From the NCBI RefSeq assembly GCF_022201045.2, contig NC_068560.1, forward strand, positions 6,294,001-6,358,000: a stretch of 64,000 nt of DNA, in the 5' to 3' direction. Within the stretch, counting starts at the first letter, position 1, and every line of letters starts with the position of its first letter. The notes under the pieces are model-generated. The model was not told the DNA's origin. It did no database searches and saw only the letters and a list, made by a program, of their open reading frames with translations. The position numbers and the translations under genes were made by a program. Of this stretch, positions 1 through 14,500 are shown piece by piece. Origin of the DNA: Citrus sinensis. Its lineage: Eukaryota; Streptophyta; Magnoliopsida; Sapindales; Rutaceae.

Positions 1-230
1 TGGGGTTCTGGGTAGTGAGCCAAAAGATTACAATACTTGTAATCCTCATATCACTAGTACAATATTTTCCTTCTGTCTTTGTCCGTGGACATAGGCTAAA
101 AGCTAAACTACGTAATTTCTGGTGTCCTCTTTTGTGTCTGTTCTTTATTTTCTTCCAATTTTACTTTACCTGCGTGTTTGCTTCACCCATCATTTTCCTA
201 ACAAATCTCACTGCAAAAATTATAATTTAA
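1..230 (+). repeat. Copia-type LTR 3' fragment
   Basis: The stretch holds the motif 'ttgtccgtggacatagg' followed by a degenerate 'aactacgtaa'. Many plant Copia LTRs carry this arrangement near their 3' end (GTGGACGTAGG...CCACGTAA). The same motif block occurs at about 42180-42230 and 62090-62130 in the LTR-like segments beside the S-RNase genes. No internal retrotransposon coding follows, so this is a fragment. Confidence 0.45.
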
Positions 231-1000
231 GAAGAAGAAATTATTGGCCCATCAATTAATTATGCGTGCTTTATGGTTACAACATCTTTGTTTTTCCAAA
301 GTCAATGAAAGAGGAGGTAATCAGACATTGACTAATTAATAATATGGTGTGACATTGAACCGATTTATTAATATGGTAATTATCTTATTTTATTTAATAA
401 GTTATTTAGCGAGAGTGATTAAACCGATTAAATTGTTTCAATTTAATTTAATTTAGTTTAGCACATACATACACGTATCCTCAAAGCAATCTCTACGGAT
501 AATATATTTTTAGATTGATCGGCCAGACTTTTGCAAATTTGTTAAAAAAACTGAAGTGACAAAATGGGTGGCAGTGAGTGTCTCAGTAAACAATGAATTT
601 GTCCGATCGATTGACCTGATTGGGCTGGAATGCAAACATTAGCGTCTGGATTCGTATTTTTGTGTTTTTTTTTTAAGTAAATGTTTTTAATCTCTACTAT
701 TAATTTGGGAAAACAGCAGTACAATTTATAGCGCACAGGCAAAATCAATCGAAGAAAATAAATAATATGAAATATGAGACAATTAATGATAAAATATGGC
801 CATATTACTTTGAATGAGAAAAAGTTTTTTTTTTTGTGTAAAAATCCAATCTAATGCGATTTATACCGCAAAGGCAAAAATATATAATTAATTCAATCCA
901 ATTTGTTTTGATTACTATTATTTTAAATGAAAAGTAAAATCATTCTTAATGTGCCTAACGGGTAGTACTTTCACTTTCGTGAAGGAAAGAATGCCCTTTA
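231..1000. repeat. Flank segment repeated near 15.0-15.3 kb
   Basis: There is no convincing gene. Several blocks recur in the same order at 15030-15290: the 'ggcccat.aattaat..tatgcgtg' block near 245-270, and the block around 'atgaaaagtaaaat.attctt' with 'ctaa.gggt.gtacttt' near 925-975. The RLK pseudogene and the tandem array therefore lie between two related flanks. The intervening sequence differs by indels. Confidence 0.45.
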
Positions 1001-2518
1001 ATTAGCAAAGAAATAAGGAGACCACGGGACAGAGTACGTTGTTTCTTACTCTAGAACATCAAGGGTTGATAGTGTTTGGGATCCGGGAAGATGGAAGAGA
1101 ATGTTAAATGAAATGAACAAAGAAAATCTTTTACTACAAAGTAACAGAAATGTAAAATATAAGTTATAGGTTCTAGGCTCAAATGAGCTATTTATAGATA
1201 GAAGAAATCAGAACCCTTTAGACTGATGAGAAGCCATCAGGTGAGCCTCCTGGCAGCTTCTTATTGGACGAGTTGTGTAGTTTTTCCACTGAGAAACTGT
1301 CACGTGGCACGCTGCTCACCATAAGCGACCGCGCTCAGCTAAACAAACCCTCTAGACTAATTAATAATTTAATATACAATCTTTGGTGCCAGATCAGTAA
1401 TCTGTTATAGCACACCTGCCAGCATGGCATGTAGTTAAGCAACAGCCTTGCATTTGAGCGAAGTCCTGACTCTTGAATCCAAATACTCTGCTACACTTGA
1501 GTGCAGCCCAAGAACCGTGGTCCTTAGCTATAATATAATCCTTGTGATGAACTTGATACTCCAGCATATACATCTTTTATAAAGGACAGACAGGATGAAT
1601 CAAGTGAAGTGAAAGCATAATAAAACATAACTGTATAAATGAATCCCTTCGTGATGTACATGTATTCAGAACAGAGTTTTAAACAAAAGATAATAGAAAA
1701 GAACTTGTTGGAGTATAGAGACACATGCTAACCATGGATATATTTTCAAAATTAATTAAGTTTTGAACGTTTAGTTTAAGTAATGCTCTATTTTCATTTG
1801 AACATTACAAATGGATAATAGATTAAGTGTAAGATCTATATATACTTCTTGTAAACGATAGCTCTGAGGATCAACAATCCTCATTTTCTTTTCTAATCAA
1901 TTTTATGTGCATGTAAGAATCGTTCTATTTTGCTCTATTAAAAAGTACTTCCCTAGCTTTGAGTAAGGTATTTATGTCATTTGAAATGTAATAAAATCCA
2001 TTTCTCAATCTACCAGCTTTGGTTCATAAAATGCGATATATGCAATGCATATATAAACTGATGGGTATAAAGCTATATGGATTGAAACTTTCAATCCTTC
2101 TAAATCTTACAAAGTATTCATAATTTTCCGGACATCGAGTAAAAGCAAAAATAATTTAATCACACTGACCTGATTATGGTAAAAAGAAGTCAAGAATTTC
2201 CCTACTAAAAAAAAAAATTAAACCTAAACAAATTGGCGGAATTTTCTATAGAAAATTAAAAGGCTCAAATTGCACTAGTATCAAATCACCCTAGAAATTG
2301 AATAAGATGCAGCAAATTGGCCAAGTAAGAAATCCGTTTCCATCCGAACCATAGCTTGAGGCAGGATCGCGTAAGGTCACAACCAAGGAAACAGATCTAG
2401 CATTGAGGCACGAATTAAATGTTAGATAGTACTCTTACACACTATTATTTAAGGTATTCATTGCAAAGATTACAATTTATTACCAGTGAAAGAAAAGAAA
2501 ATCAATTTGGTTGTCTCA
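1001..2518. other. Intergenic DNA downstream of the RLK pseudogene
   Basis: I see no supported gene here. The open frames are short, lack recognisable motifs and sit in AT-rich DNA. Part of it (about 1020-1400) has moderate GC and could be an old retroelement fragment, but I found no terminal repeat or coding remnant that proves this. Confidence 0.4.
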
Positions 2519-5500
2519 TATGTCTACCTCCTTAACATTTTTAAGCAACGAGTCTCTAATTTCTGAGAGTCTTGTAACAATTTCCTTTGCGTTGATTCTC
2601 TGATTGGTGATTCTACAGTACACTCCATAGCTAAATTGAAGACAAATGACATGCATTGCTCTTTGGTCATAAAATGCTTGTCCTTCCAACTTAGCAAATT
2701 TGCATCAACAACTTCCATAACTGAAATGCTTAGCAAATCATTAACCCAGCGCCTTAGTGTCATTTCTCCATTGAAAATTTCATCTGTGGGCTTCTTCGCA
2801 GTAAATGTTTCCATTATCATAATCCCAAAATTGTAAATATCTCCATTTGTGGATACTCGTCCTTCTCTTCCATACTCTATAGAGTGCAACAATTATATAG
2901 TAAGATAAAATAATTTACAATAATATGCTCAAATGAAGCTCATAAGAAATAAGTATCATATTAGAAAGTATTAAAGAAATAAAACATATTTATTATGGAA
3001 CAAACCTGGTGCCATATAACCTATGGTGGCAAGTGTTTGTGTTTGAGTCAAAAATTGATCTTCTCCGAGTAAGAGCTTTGCCATGCCAAAATCACTCAAA
3101 TGAGCAACCATATTATTGTCCAGCAATACATTGCTCGGTTTTAAGTCACAGTGAATTACAGGTGCTGCATAACCAAAGTGCAGATATTCTAAAGCTGATG
3201 CAACATCTATCATTATGTTCAATCTTTGAGAAATATCCAAAATGTGGTTGCTGGAATACAAACACTCCTCCAGACTTCCATGAGGCATGTATTCTAATAC
3301 CAATGCTTTAAAATCCTCATTTGAACAACTGGTAATGATTTTGATAAGGTTTCGATGGCGAATACTTTTCATCATATCACATTCAACATCAAAACTCTTT
3401 AATGCTCCTACATATTGCAGGTTAAAAACCTTTACTGCAACCTCTATCCCATCATGAATTCTTGCCCTGTAAACAGAGCCAAAACCTCCTCTGCCGATTA
3501 AATTGTTTTCACTAAATCCGTCTGTAGCTCTGAAAAGTTCTAGGTATGAGAACCTTCTCCAAGTTGCCACTGGTGGCATATTAGCATCATTTGGTATTTG
3601 TTTTCCTCTCTTTCGATATCCTAAGATCAACACAATGAGTACTATCATAAATATAGTACTCAATGGTAAGACAATACCTAGGAGAAGATCATTTTTTCTT
3701 GATGTGTGGTGAATTCTAGTTCTGCATGGTGGGACTTGCAAATTAGGTGCACCACACAATAATTTATTTCCCTTAAATGATTCAGCTGAGAAATATTGAA
3801 AAGGTCCTCCTCTAGGAATCTCTCCTTCTAGTTCATTGAAAGAAAGATTTAAATCTTTGAGATCTGACAGTTTCTCTAAAGATACAGGAATAACACTAGA
3901 GAGATTATTATTGGACAAATCCAAGGATTTCAAGCTTATCAAATCACCAATGGAATTAGGAATTGAGCCTTGTAATCTGTTATATGCTAACGAAAGATAT
4001 TGTAGATCCTTTAGGCCTCCAATTGTAGTTGGGATAACAGCTGAAAAATTATTCATCGACAAATCTATTTCCACCAAAACCTTCAAATTTTCAATCCCTA
4101 ATGGGAGTGGGCCAGTAAAAACATTTGAAGACAAGTCAAGGTTCAAGATGTCCTTAAGGTTCCATAAAGTTGAAGGAATAGAAACTAACTCATTAGAGCT
4201 CAAATAGAGCTTCCTTAGAGTAGTGCAGTTGCCAAAGCACTCAGGGATGGATCCAGAAAGCTTATTGTCATGTAAATCTAGTTGAAATAATGCAATCAAA
4301 CGACAAAGAATTTCTGGGATTGATCCCTCCAACTTATTATCTCGAAAACTCAACAATTGAAGCTTTTGTAATTTATCCAAGGTAATCGGAATTGATCCAT
4401 TCAATTTGTTTCCTCCTAAGTAAATTGCTATCAAGTTGGTCAAGTTGCTAATCTCTTCAGGAATGCCACCACTAATGTTGCAATTGAACATCGAAAATAC
4501 TTCCAAAAATTGAGAAAGATTGCCTACGGCTCTTGGAAGAATGCCATCTAGTGGATTATTAGAGACGCGAAAAGATTTTAAATACTTGCAATTTGACAAA
4601 GAGGATAGAAAGCTCAATTCTGGAGTTAAAGATGTCAAATAATTATCACCTAAATTAAGGAACTTAAGGTTTCTTAAGTTGTCAAATGTGTTGGGAATAA
4701 AACCTATGAAGGAGTTCATTTCCAACTCTAGTGTATAGAGCCTAGAAGCATTGAAGATGAAACTAGGAATTGTGCCACTAAAATTATTACCCCACAAGAA
4801 AAGCTCCTCAAGATTTGGAAGTGGAACATCTGCGCTTGATGGCAGACTTCCCGAGAGAGAATTATTATGAATTTGAAGTGATATGAGTGTTGACAAATTG
4901 AAGATTGGTGCTGGGACAACACCAACTAATTTGTTATGAGAAAGCATCAACCACTCCAGCTTACGAAGATTGCCAATTTCATGTGGTATCTTACCTGTAT
5001 TTTGAAAGAATTATATTCAAATTTATTTTAGATAATAAATAATACATTAAAAAAAACATACTTTTGTTGATAAAAAGTCACCAATACACTACACAATTAC
5101 AAGCACTAACATACAAGAAAACCACTCATCAAGTGCTACAAACCATCAATGCTTTAGTTGTTAAACAAATCATGAGGTCTATGTATCCTTTTCCCTTTTA
5201 ATTTGCCACCAACCTCTGAAGAGAAGAGGCGAAGAATATTTAAGAATTTCGTTGACACAATATAAAAGTGAAAACCACTCATGAAAATCTAAACATCGTC
5301 AATGCTTTAGTTATGTAAATACATTTGTGGTGAAATATCTGACTAATTAATATCTGTAAAAATTAAATAGGTATAGGACAAGTAAGCAATAGGAAGTAGA
5401 TAAATTGTGTGTATGGTTAAAACTAAAAGATCAAATATGTGGTACGCGGGATTACAAACAGAGCGCAAAAGAGTCACTTTTGGTGTGATGGACTAAGCTG

Positions 5501-8500
5501 GATATATGATTAGATAAAATCGTATTAAACTGGAATTAAACTGAATTAGATAGGATTAGACTAATTTATCTATAGCGGATTGTATTGGACTAATTGATAA
5601 TTTACAAATAAAATTAGATAATTGAAAATACTAATATAAATTAAAATATTTATCTCAAAACCTTTTATTAATAATTGTGATTAAAATTATTTAAAATAGA
5701 TTATTTTAAGTTTAATTATAATTGGACTAAAATTTGTCAAAATAATCAAAGTATTTTGATCGAGTCACTGGTGTTGCTCATTTAATCCATATATTTTAAT
5801 TTAAGTTTCCGTTTAGTTCTTATATTTTGAAGAGTGCCTCAAGATACCCTACTATGAAATACATTGCACTCTTACCATTACTTGTCCTTCGCTTTTACAA
5901 TAATGTCCTTGCAATGAGATTTTTGACATTAATTTCTAATCTATAAAAATTTAATTAGAAAATTAACCCATAATTACATATTAGCAAATTAAGAAATAAA
6001 TATCAGTATGAAACAATTGGTATTTTTCATATTCTTGTAATAATCTTACTAATTTTTTTTTATAAATAATTAATGCCAACTAATTTAAAGTAATGTTTAA
6101 TATTATTACAGCAATCTTACTAATAATTTTTAATAAAAATTAATTTATCAAATTAATCCTGAAAGTAAAATAATAACAATTAATTTATTTTACTTTCAAG
6201 GTTAATTTGATAAATTTACATTTTTTTCCTTGTTGTAAGGGTATTATTGTACAAGTAAAAAAAAAAGTAAGGGTATGATTGTAATATAATTACCAGCAAG
6301 GGTATCTTGAGGTACTTTTTAAAATACAGGGAGTAAATTAACACTTAATTTAAAATATAAAGACTAAATAAACATTTACCCTGCTCACCTATGGAGAGCG
6401 ACACTACACTTGTCCAACTGTGATCAAGAAAGCTATGGAATAGGACCCACAACTCTCTCAGTAAAAGTTGAAATGTATGATATTGCTCTCCATAAGAAGA
6501 GCGACATCGCTCGTGTGATCACTAAATAATCTAATCCCTTAAAATCATCTCATAGCCACTAAATGTGCCCCAACTAGATAATGTACTCCTTCAATCATTA
6601 TCTTGGCTTTGGCCTCTTTCATAATCTAATCTTTCCTAAGCTTTTGTATAAGATCATGACCCATATAATTTAAATCTTCTAGATTGATTTGGTATAACTT
6701 TTTAAATAGAACTTATTTCAGTAGAGCTTTTACTAGTAGAGCTTCTATAAAATAATATTTGTATTGTTTGGTTGTCAGTAAAAGTTTTTGTTTAAAATTA
6801 AAAAATTACTGTAATAGACAAGTTTTTTAAAGTTATGTCATGAAACAAATCATATAAGACTGTGAAATAAATTAAGGGTAATTTAGATAATTTAAATCTT
6901 TAATAAAAACTCTACAACTTCTATTCCAAAAAGCCAAAATTTGAATAATTTGCTAGTAGAGGTCAAATAGCTTTATATATTAATAATAAAACAACTGTAC
7001 TCAAAATACAAACCAAATAACAATAAAAAATTTTAAAAAAGCTTATTAGATTAAATAAGTACTTTCAGTATAGCTTTTGCAATAAAGCTTATTTAAGTAG
7101 AAGTTAATCGAGCTTTTACCATGAAAAAATTTAGTTGCTAGCTTGTAAATGAGAGCTTTTTCTAAAAATTGTAAAATTACTTTAATAGTCGAGTTTTTTA
7201 ATGTTATGTTATGAAATGAATGAAATAAGATTATCGAATAAGTTAATGATATTTTGTACATTTTAATATTTTGAAAAAGCTTTTAAATCTCTATTCCCTA
7301 GAGGCCAAAATCTAAACCTTTGCTAATAGAAACAAAATAAATTATTTAATCTTTAGAAAGTCTACTAAAAAACCAACCAAGCAACAACAAAAAATTTGGA
7401 AAAGAGGTTATGTAATTAAATAAGTAGTTATGCTCATTAAATAAATTATACCAAGTAGCCCTAAAACTTTTGTAAAGAGGTTATAGAATTAAATAAAACA
7501 CTTGTGACTATTAGATAAGTAAACAAGGGCTAGGATTTAATTTATTTTAGACTTTCCTTTATAAAATCAAAACACATGTTTTCATGCCTAAACATCGAAA
7601 ACTTAAACGCCGTTATTTCAAACTGCTACTTGCTTCTCACTTTCTCTTCTCTACTACTACTGATATCGCAAACTTTAAACTTTTGGTATAATCTTGTCCA
7701 AAGAAAAAACATTATCAATTAGATTAAATTGAATGCATTACTATTATTGGTACTCTGCAATAACAATTGAAGATAATTTCCATTTGCAATCGTTTGCATT
7801 TAATTTAACTTTATTTTACACATATAAATATTGTTCCATCTTTCAATTCTCCGTTTAATTTTGGTCCTAGAAAGACAATTAACAAAATGAACAAAATAGA
7901 AAGAAAAGAAAAACATCTAACTTGCCTGATTGATTATTAAAGTTTGTTGTGTGAACACGAAATAGAAGAAAATGCAATATGAAAGAGAAAAAAAAAAAAA
8001 AAAAGAGAGAGAGAGCAAAGTGAAAGAAATAGAAGGTTTACGCTTGTTAGACCTCCATTAATCTTAGAGCTTTAATCAGACAATAGAGTGATGTGTTCTA
8101 ATTTGAATAAGGAAGGCTAAAATTAATTAAATTCTAATCTTAGAAAGACTGAAATGACATGTGTCATAATTTTATACAAAGCTTAGAAAAAATTAGATTA
8201 GGGGAGGATCTAAACCCCTTTATCTATTATATTTCTCCGCTACTGTTAATATTTATTTTAAGGTTTTCAATTGAAATGCTTAAACAAAATTAATTTTGGA
8301 GAAAATATACATTTTCTAATTTTTCTATCTACCTTCATGTTATTCTAGGAATGAGCACAAGTGGTCAAGGTAAAAATGACATAAATATAAAGTCTGTGAT
8401 CATACATACCTTGGAGTTTGTTTTGGTCAAGATATAAATCCGTAAGCTTGGTCAAGTTGCCTATTTCCTTTGGTATGGCTCCCGAGAAATCATTGACATA

Positions 8501-9807
8501 CAAAGATAATGTTTGTAGAGAAGGAAGGTTGTTGCCAATATTTGCTGGGAGTTCACCTGGCAGTTCACCAAATAACTATTATATTCAAAACAAAATTAGC
8601 TAGTAAATAAGACTCACTTAAGATGAAGGGAAAGAACCGGAGAGCTGGTTGTCGCTAAGATAAAGTTTTTGAAGTGATGATAGATTCCCAATTGAAGAAG
8701 GGATGATGCCTGTTAAGAAATTATTTGTTAGTGCTAGCAGCTTCAATTATACAAAACTAAGTAGTGATTCCATGTCAAATATTTTATGTAGATGTCACAC
8801 ATGCATATTATTAGTGACGGCTACCTGTGAAGTTATTAAGTGACAAATCCAAGTTCAATAGAGAAGAAAGACTGAAGATTGATGAAGGAATGGTTCCAGT
8901 TAAGGAATTATTTTGTAGCCATAACATCTCCAATTCTGCAAGATTCCCCAGTTCCTCTGGAATTTCTCCTAAAAATTAGGAGCAATATTTGCGTAAACAT
9001 TTTTAATTTATTACCCAGCGCTCAAGAAGAAAAAAATGAAATAAAAAAATTATTCCGTGAAGAAGATTGAGAAACAATTACTCATAGCTTTAAAGAATTA
9101 TAGGCTATCAGACTTAATAAGAGGGAGACATTATTAATTTTTATTAATTAATTAAACTCTTTGATCCTACCTTGGAGTTTGTTTTGTCGAAGATTTAACC
9201 TCGTAAGTTTTGTCAAGTTGCCAATTTCTTTTGGTATGGTCCCAGAAAAATAATTGGACGATAAAGATAACTCTCGCAGCTGTTTGCAGCTTGATAAAGT
9301 GGATGGTATTTTGCCATGAAACATGTTATATTTAAGAAATAGCTATTCTAAATTGGACATTTGATTGCAAAAATTTGGTGGAAGTTCGCCAAATAGTGTA
9401 TTATTATTAAAATAAATTGAAAGTAAAGAAGACATGTTGAAGATAGAGGAGGGAATGGAACCATAAAACCAGTTAAAACTAAGATCAAGTGCTTGAAGAG
9501 AAGAAAGATTCGCAAGTTCAGAAGGGATAGTGCCTGTGAGATTTAAACCAGAAATATTCAAGGCTGCGACTCTATGACTACGGACATCACAAGTGACGCC
9601 TGTCCAATAACAGAAAGAGCTACTTGTATTGCAATTTTTGGCCAAGAAATTGGTTGGATCATCAGTAAAATGAGCTTTCAGGACAAGAAGGGCTTGTTGG
9701 TCCGTGGTAATGCTTGTAGTGTTGGCTGATGCAATCATGAAGGAAAGAATCAAGCAATGGAGTAAGAGAAATCTGATCATCATGCGGGCAGAAGGAATTC
9801 TTTCCAT
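2519..9807 (-). pseudogene. LRR receptor-like kinase, Xa21/EFR/At3g47570 type (LRR-XII-like), broken
   Basis: Family members are plasma-membrane immune receptors. Exon 1 (9807-9171) encodes a signal peptide, an LRR N-terminal cap (FCYWTGVTC) and the first LRRs. Further LRR exons lie at 8968-8825, 8709-~8618 and ~8575-8410. The long exon 4994-3006 carries about 15 LRRs, a transmembrane segment (IVLPLSTIFMIVLIVLIL) and most of a kinase: GRGGFGSVY, VAVKVF, non-RD loop VIHCDLKPSN, SDFG, GYMAPG. The last exon, 2876-2519, resumes at YGREGRVSTNGD. Three lesions are visible: an in-frame TAG at 9343-9345 inside an LRR, a TAA at 8618-8620 before a GTGAGT donor with LRR residues missing, and a 1-nt loss near 2600-2608 that scrambles the C-terminal kinase end. 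Splice sites are otherwise good, so decay looks fairly recent. Sequencing error is unlikely to explain all three. Confidence 0.8.
5000..8405. repeat. 3.4 kb intron of the RLK pseudogene, repeat-rich
   Basis: This intron separates the LRR exon ending at 8410 from the LRR/kinase exon starting at 4994. It is AT-rich. A probable foldback/MITE-like block lies at about 6690-7460: it starts 'ttggtataactttttaaatag' and ends with a loosely inverted 'ttaaataaattataccaag', with related internal 'gtagagctttta' sequences. Introns in close relatives of this family are usually short, so the length probably reflects transposon insertion. No coding ORF is supported. Confidence 0.45.
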
Positions 9808-10850
9808 GAGACTAGAATTTAGATTTTAAGCGTGCGCTTAATTGGATTGATAATGCAAGAGCACTCATAAGTGCTTCTAAATATATATAATGGAACCGAA
9901 ATTTCGAAGAAGCAGCAAGAAAGAAAATAGAGGAGTGAAAAGACTACTCATAAATTGTCGAAAGGTGCAATCATTTTATGTGAAGCCAGTCTGCAGGTCC
10001 ACATTCAGAAACACTAGATATTTCCCTCTATTCTTTTTATCTAGATACACTTGTTGATAATCCTAATGAATGATTCTTGTAAATTTTGCTTTCTTTTATA
10101 ATCATCATATTAATTTATTCCCTATGATCAGACTTCTAACATCATAACTTTTATATAAATTTCTAATAATGAATTTCATAATTCTGATAGAAATTTTCTT
10201 CACATGAGTTTGGAGCAAATACGATTAAAGGATATAATATTAAGTTTTAGTATTTACAGACTGAAGAAGAGATTATGAATTTGATTAAATAGATTAAATT
10301 ACTAAGTTAAATTCTTAAATTTATAGGAGTGAAAAATTAAACAAAAAAAGAACTCTATTTTTATATGTGATTGTGATAGTATCACAAAATATTTCTACCC
10401 TTTCAAAAATTTCTAAATTTTTCTTATAGTAACATGACATATATAAATGTTGCATTTCTTGAAACTCAAAATTTTTGGATAAATTGAATTATATTTTTTC
10501 ATCTTTTTTCTTTTATTAGTAATCCTGAAAATTATTCAAACAAACCAGTGATATCATATTCAAGAAAATTCTTGGTGTGTCAATGAGGACGTCACAAGTT
10601 GTCAGAAAATTATCCAAATCAATACTGAATGCTTTTTATATAAATAATCATTTTCATTGGATTTAATGGAATGCAAACATAGCATGGGCTTGGTATTAGA
10701 TGATGAGGATTCATATATATATGTATATGTGAAAGGAATTTAGATCTATTGCAAATAAATGTAGGTAATTAAAACCTCAGAATTAACAACTTAATTAATT
10801 TTCGAAAATACTGTTCATGATTACTGTTTATATGCATAAAAAATATTAAT
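9808..10850. other. Upstream flank of the RLK pseudogene
   Basis: AT-rich DNA upstream of the receptor-kinase start. A 'tatatataatgg' stretch at 9881-9892 could contribute a TATA element for the minus-strand gene. No gene, RNA or repeat boundary is recognised in the rest. Confidence 0.3.
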
Positions 10851-10859
10851 TTTCCAAAA

Positions 10860-11520
10860 ACACAATAAATCACAAAAAATAAATGACACAGAGATTTTTA
10901 CGTGATTTGGATTAATCAATCCTACATCCACGAGGCCACGCCCAGATGAAAAGCAATTCACTAAGTTGAGATGTTACAACCTATGAATTTACCAAATTTA
11001 AGACTCTCACTTACAGTTTATCACTATATAATTTACTCAACCTTAGACTGAATCTGCTTCTCTTGAATAATTGCTAACCCTCTTGATCCACGATCCTCAA
11101 GCGACTTCACAAAGTGATCAATAGCAATTCTTCAATGTCCAGTGATCCAAGATCTACATAAACTCTCCACAGAGATGAAAAAAAGATAAGAAAACAAATT
11201 AGCACAACTTTATGCGCCAAACCCGGATTCTATAGAGAGGAGGCCGAATTTTAGCTTTCTGCTTTATGGTCTATGTTGTGCACCTTCAATTATGAAATAC
11301 CTCTCTTTATATAGGTACTAGAGTTTCACAAAAATAGCAAGTCTTAAAAGACTTAGATTATTTACAAATAAGAATTTTTTTCCCTTTATAATTCTTATGA
11401 ATCTGAATATGAATAAATCTGATCTTCTTAACTTGTCTCTCAAGAAATATCTATAGCATTTAATAAACTTCTTGTTTGAACCAATTTCTTCCTATAAATA
11501 GATCTCATGCGCTAATTATA
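10860..11520 (-). repeat. Copia-like LTR, antisense
   Basis: Read on the minus strand, the block contains a TATA-like 'ctatatataaagag' equivalent (plus-strand 'ctctctttatataggtac' near 11300-11320). It then has the LTR hallmark 'ctcgtggatgtagg', followed by a degenerate 'ccaaatcacgta' (plus strand about 10900-10940). No gag/pol coding is attached. Sequence near its left-hand 5' part (about 11520) continues into the tandem array, so the array unit may have been built partly from this element. Confidence 0.4.
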
Positions 11521-14500
11521 GAATCCCATCATTAATTAACTCGCTAAATTAGACATCTAATTAAATTAGGAAACAAATATTCCTAATAAATTAAAATTTC
11601 ACTAAATTAGGAAATTAATAAATTAATCCCTATTATAAGATATGCAATAAATAATATTTCAATTTAACTAGACTTACCATAAGATACCAACTCTATAAAT
11701 AATAGACTTTGACAATATATATATATATTGTTATATATATATATATTGTTATACTTTGAGTAACTGCTTATACTTTGTACAATGGTAATGTTGTCTTTTA
11801 AGAAGTAATAGTTAATGTGATATTGGCATTGGTAGTAGGTAGACCGTGTCGTTAAGTCAATACTTCAGGTCTTCACCAAAAGCCTAGGGAGGATAAAAAT
11901 AAATGGGAAAAGGAAATGCAAGCTGCAAAGCTTTAGCAATATTAGGTATAATTTAATTTGTTGAAAAAGACTGAAGCAATAATTATTGGCGCGGATACCC
12001 TGCATTAAGATGAAGACGCGAAGGACTGGCTTAATGCAGAGGGACACTCATTTATGATTTTTATCTTGAATTGGATAATCATTAATTGACTCGCTAAATT
12101 AGACATCTAATTAAATTAGGAAATAAATATTCTTAATAAATTGAAATTTCATTAAATTAGAGAATTAATAAATTAATCCCTATTACAAGATATGCAATAA
12201 ATAATATTTCAATTTAACTAGACTTACCATAAGACACCAACTCTATAAATAATAGACTTGACAATATATATATCTATAGACACACTCCCTCTACAATTTG
12301 AGTAACTGCTTATACTTTGTACAATGGTAAAGTTGTCTTTTAAGAAGTAATAGTTAATGTGATATTGGCATTGGTAATAGGTAGACCGTGTCGTTAAGTC
12401 AATCCTTCAGGTCTTCACCAAAAGCATAGGGAGGATAAAAACAAAGGGGAAAAGGAAATGCGAGCTGCAAAGCATTAGTAATATTAGGCATAATTTAATT
12501 TGTTGAAAAAGACTGAAGCAATAATTATAGGCGCGTATACCCTGCATTAAGATGAAGACGCGAAGGACTGGCTTAATGCAGAGGGACACTCATTTATGAT
12601 CTTTATCTTGAATTGGACACTCATTAATTAACTCGCTAAATTAGACATTTAATTAAATTAGGTAATAAGTATTTTTAATAAATTAAAATTTAATTAAACT
12701 AGGAAATTAATAAATTAATCCCTATTACAAGATATGCAATAAATAATATTTCAATTTAACTAGACTTCCATACGATACCAACTCTATAAATAATAGACTT
12801 GACAATATATATATCTATAGTCTCTCTCTCTACAATTTGAGTAACTGCTTATACTTTGTACAATGGTAATGTTGTCTTTTAAGAAGTAATAGTTAATGTG
12901 ATATTGGCATTGGTAGTAGGTAGACCGTGTCGTTAAGTCAATACTTTAGGTCTTCACCAAAAGCCTAGGGAGGATAAAAACAAAGGGGAAAAGGAAATGC
13001 AAGCTGCAAAGCTTTAGCAATATTAGGTATAATTTAATTTGTTGAAAAAGACTGAAGCAATAATTATTGGCGCGGATACCCTGCATTAAGATGAAGACGC
13101 GAAGGACTGGCTTAATGCAGAGGGACACTCATTAATGATCTTTATCTTGAATTGGATACTCATTAATTGACTCGTTAAATTAGACATCTAATTAAATTAG
13201 GAAATAAATATTCTTAATAAATTGAAATTTCATTAAATTAGGGAATTAATAAATTAATCTCTATTACAAGATATGCAATAAATAATATTTCAATTTAACT
13301 AGACTTACCATAAGATACCAACTCTATAAATAATAGACTTGACAATATATATATCTATAGACACTCTCTCTCTCTACAATTTGAGTAACTGCTTATACTT
13401 TGTACAATGGTAATGTTGTCTTTTAAGAAGTAATAGTTCATGTGATATTGGCATTGGTAGTAGGTAGACCGTGTCGTTAAGTCAATACTTCAAATCTTCA
13501 CCAAAAGCCTAGGGAGGATAAAAACAAAGGGGAAAAGGAAATGCAAGCTGCAAAGCTTTAGCAATATTAGGTATAATTTAATTTGTTGAAAAAGACCGAA
13601 GCAATAATTATTGGCGCGGATACCCTGCATTAAGATGAAGACGTGAAGGACTGGCTTAATGCAGAGGGACACTCATTTATGAACTTTATCTTGAATTGGA
13701 CACTTATTAATTGACTCGCTAAATTAGACATCTAATTAAATTAGGAAATAAATATTTTTAATAAATTAAAATTTCATTAAATTAGGGAATTAATAAATTA
13801 ATCCCTATTACAAGATATGCAATAAATAATATTTCAATTTAACTAGACTTACCATAAGATACCAACTCTATAAATAATAGACTTGGCAATATATATATCT
13901 ATAGACACACTCTCTCTCTACAATTTGAGTAACTGCTTATACTTTGTACAATGGTAAAGTTGTCTTTTAAGAAGTAATAGTTAATGTGATATTGGCATTG
14001 GTAATAGGTAGACCGTGTCGTTAAGTCAATCCTTCAGGTCTTCACTAAAAGCATAGGGAGGATAAAAACAAAGGGGAAAAGGAAATGCGAGCTGCAAAGC
14101 ATTAGTAATATTAGGCGTAATTTAATTTGTTGAAAAAGAATGAAGCAATAATTATAGGCGCGTATACCCTGCAGCGCGTATACCCTGCATTAAGTTGAAG
14201 ACGCGAAGGACTGGCTTAATACAGAGGGACACTCATTAATGATCTTTATCTTGAATTGGATACTCATTAATTGACTCGCTAGATTAGACATCTAATTAAA
14301 TTAGGAAATAAATATTCTTAATAAATTGAAATTTCATTAAATTAGGGAATTAATAAATTAATCCCTATTACAAGATATGTAATAAATAATATTTCAATTT
14401 AACTAGACTTACCATAATATACCAACTCTATAAATAATAGACTTGACAATATATATATCTATAGACACACTCTCTCTCTACAATTTGAGTAACTGCTTAT

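Noticed and set aside
11865..13672. Family of four near-identical 60-residue proteins on the minus strand
   Set aside because: They recur because the 540-bp unit recurs. The fifth and sixth units break the frame, and there is no domain or promoter evidence.
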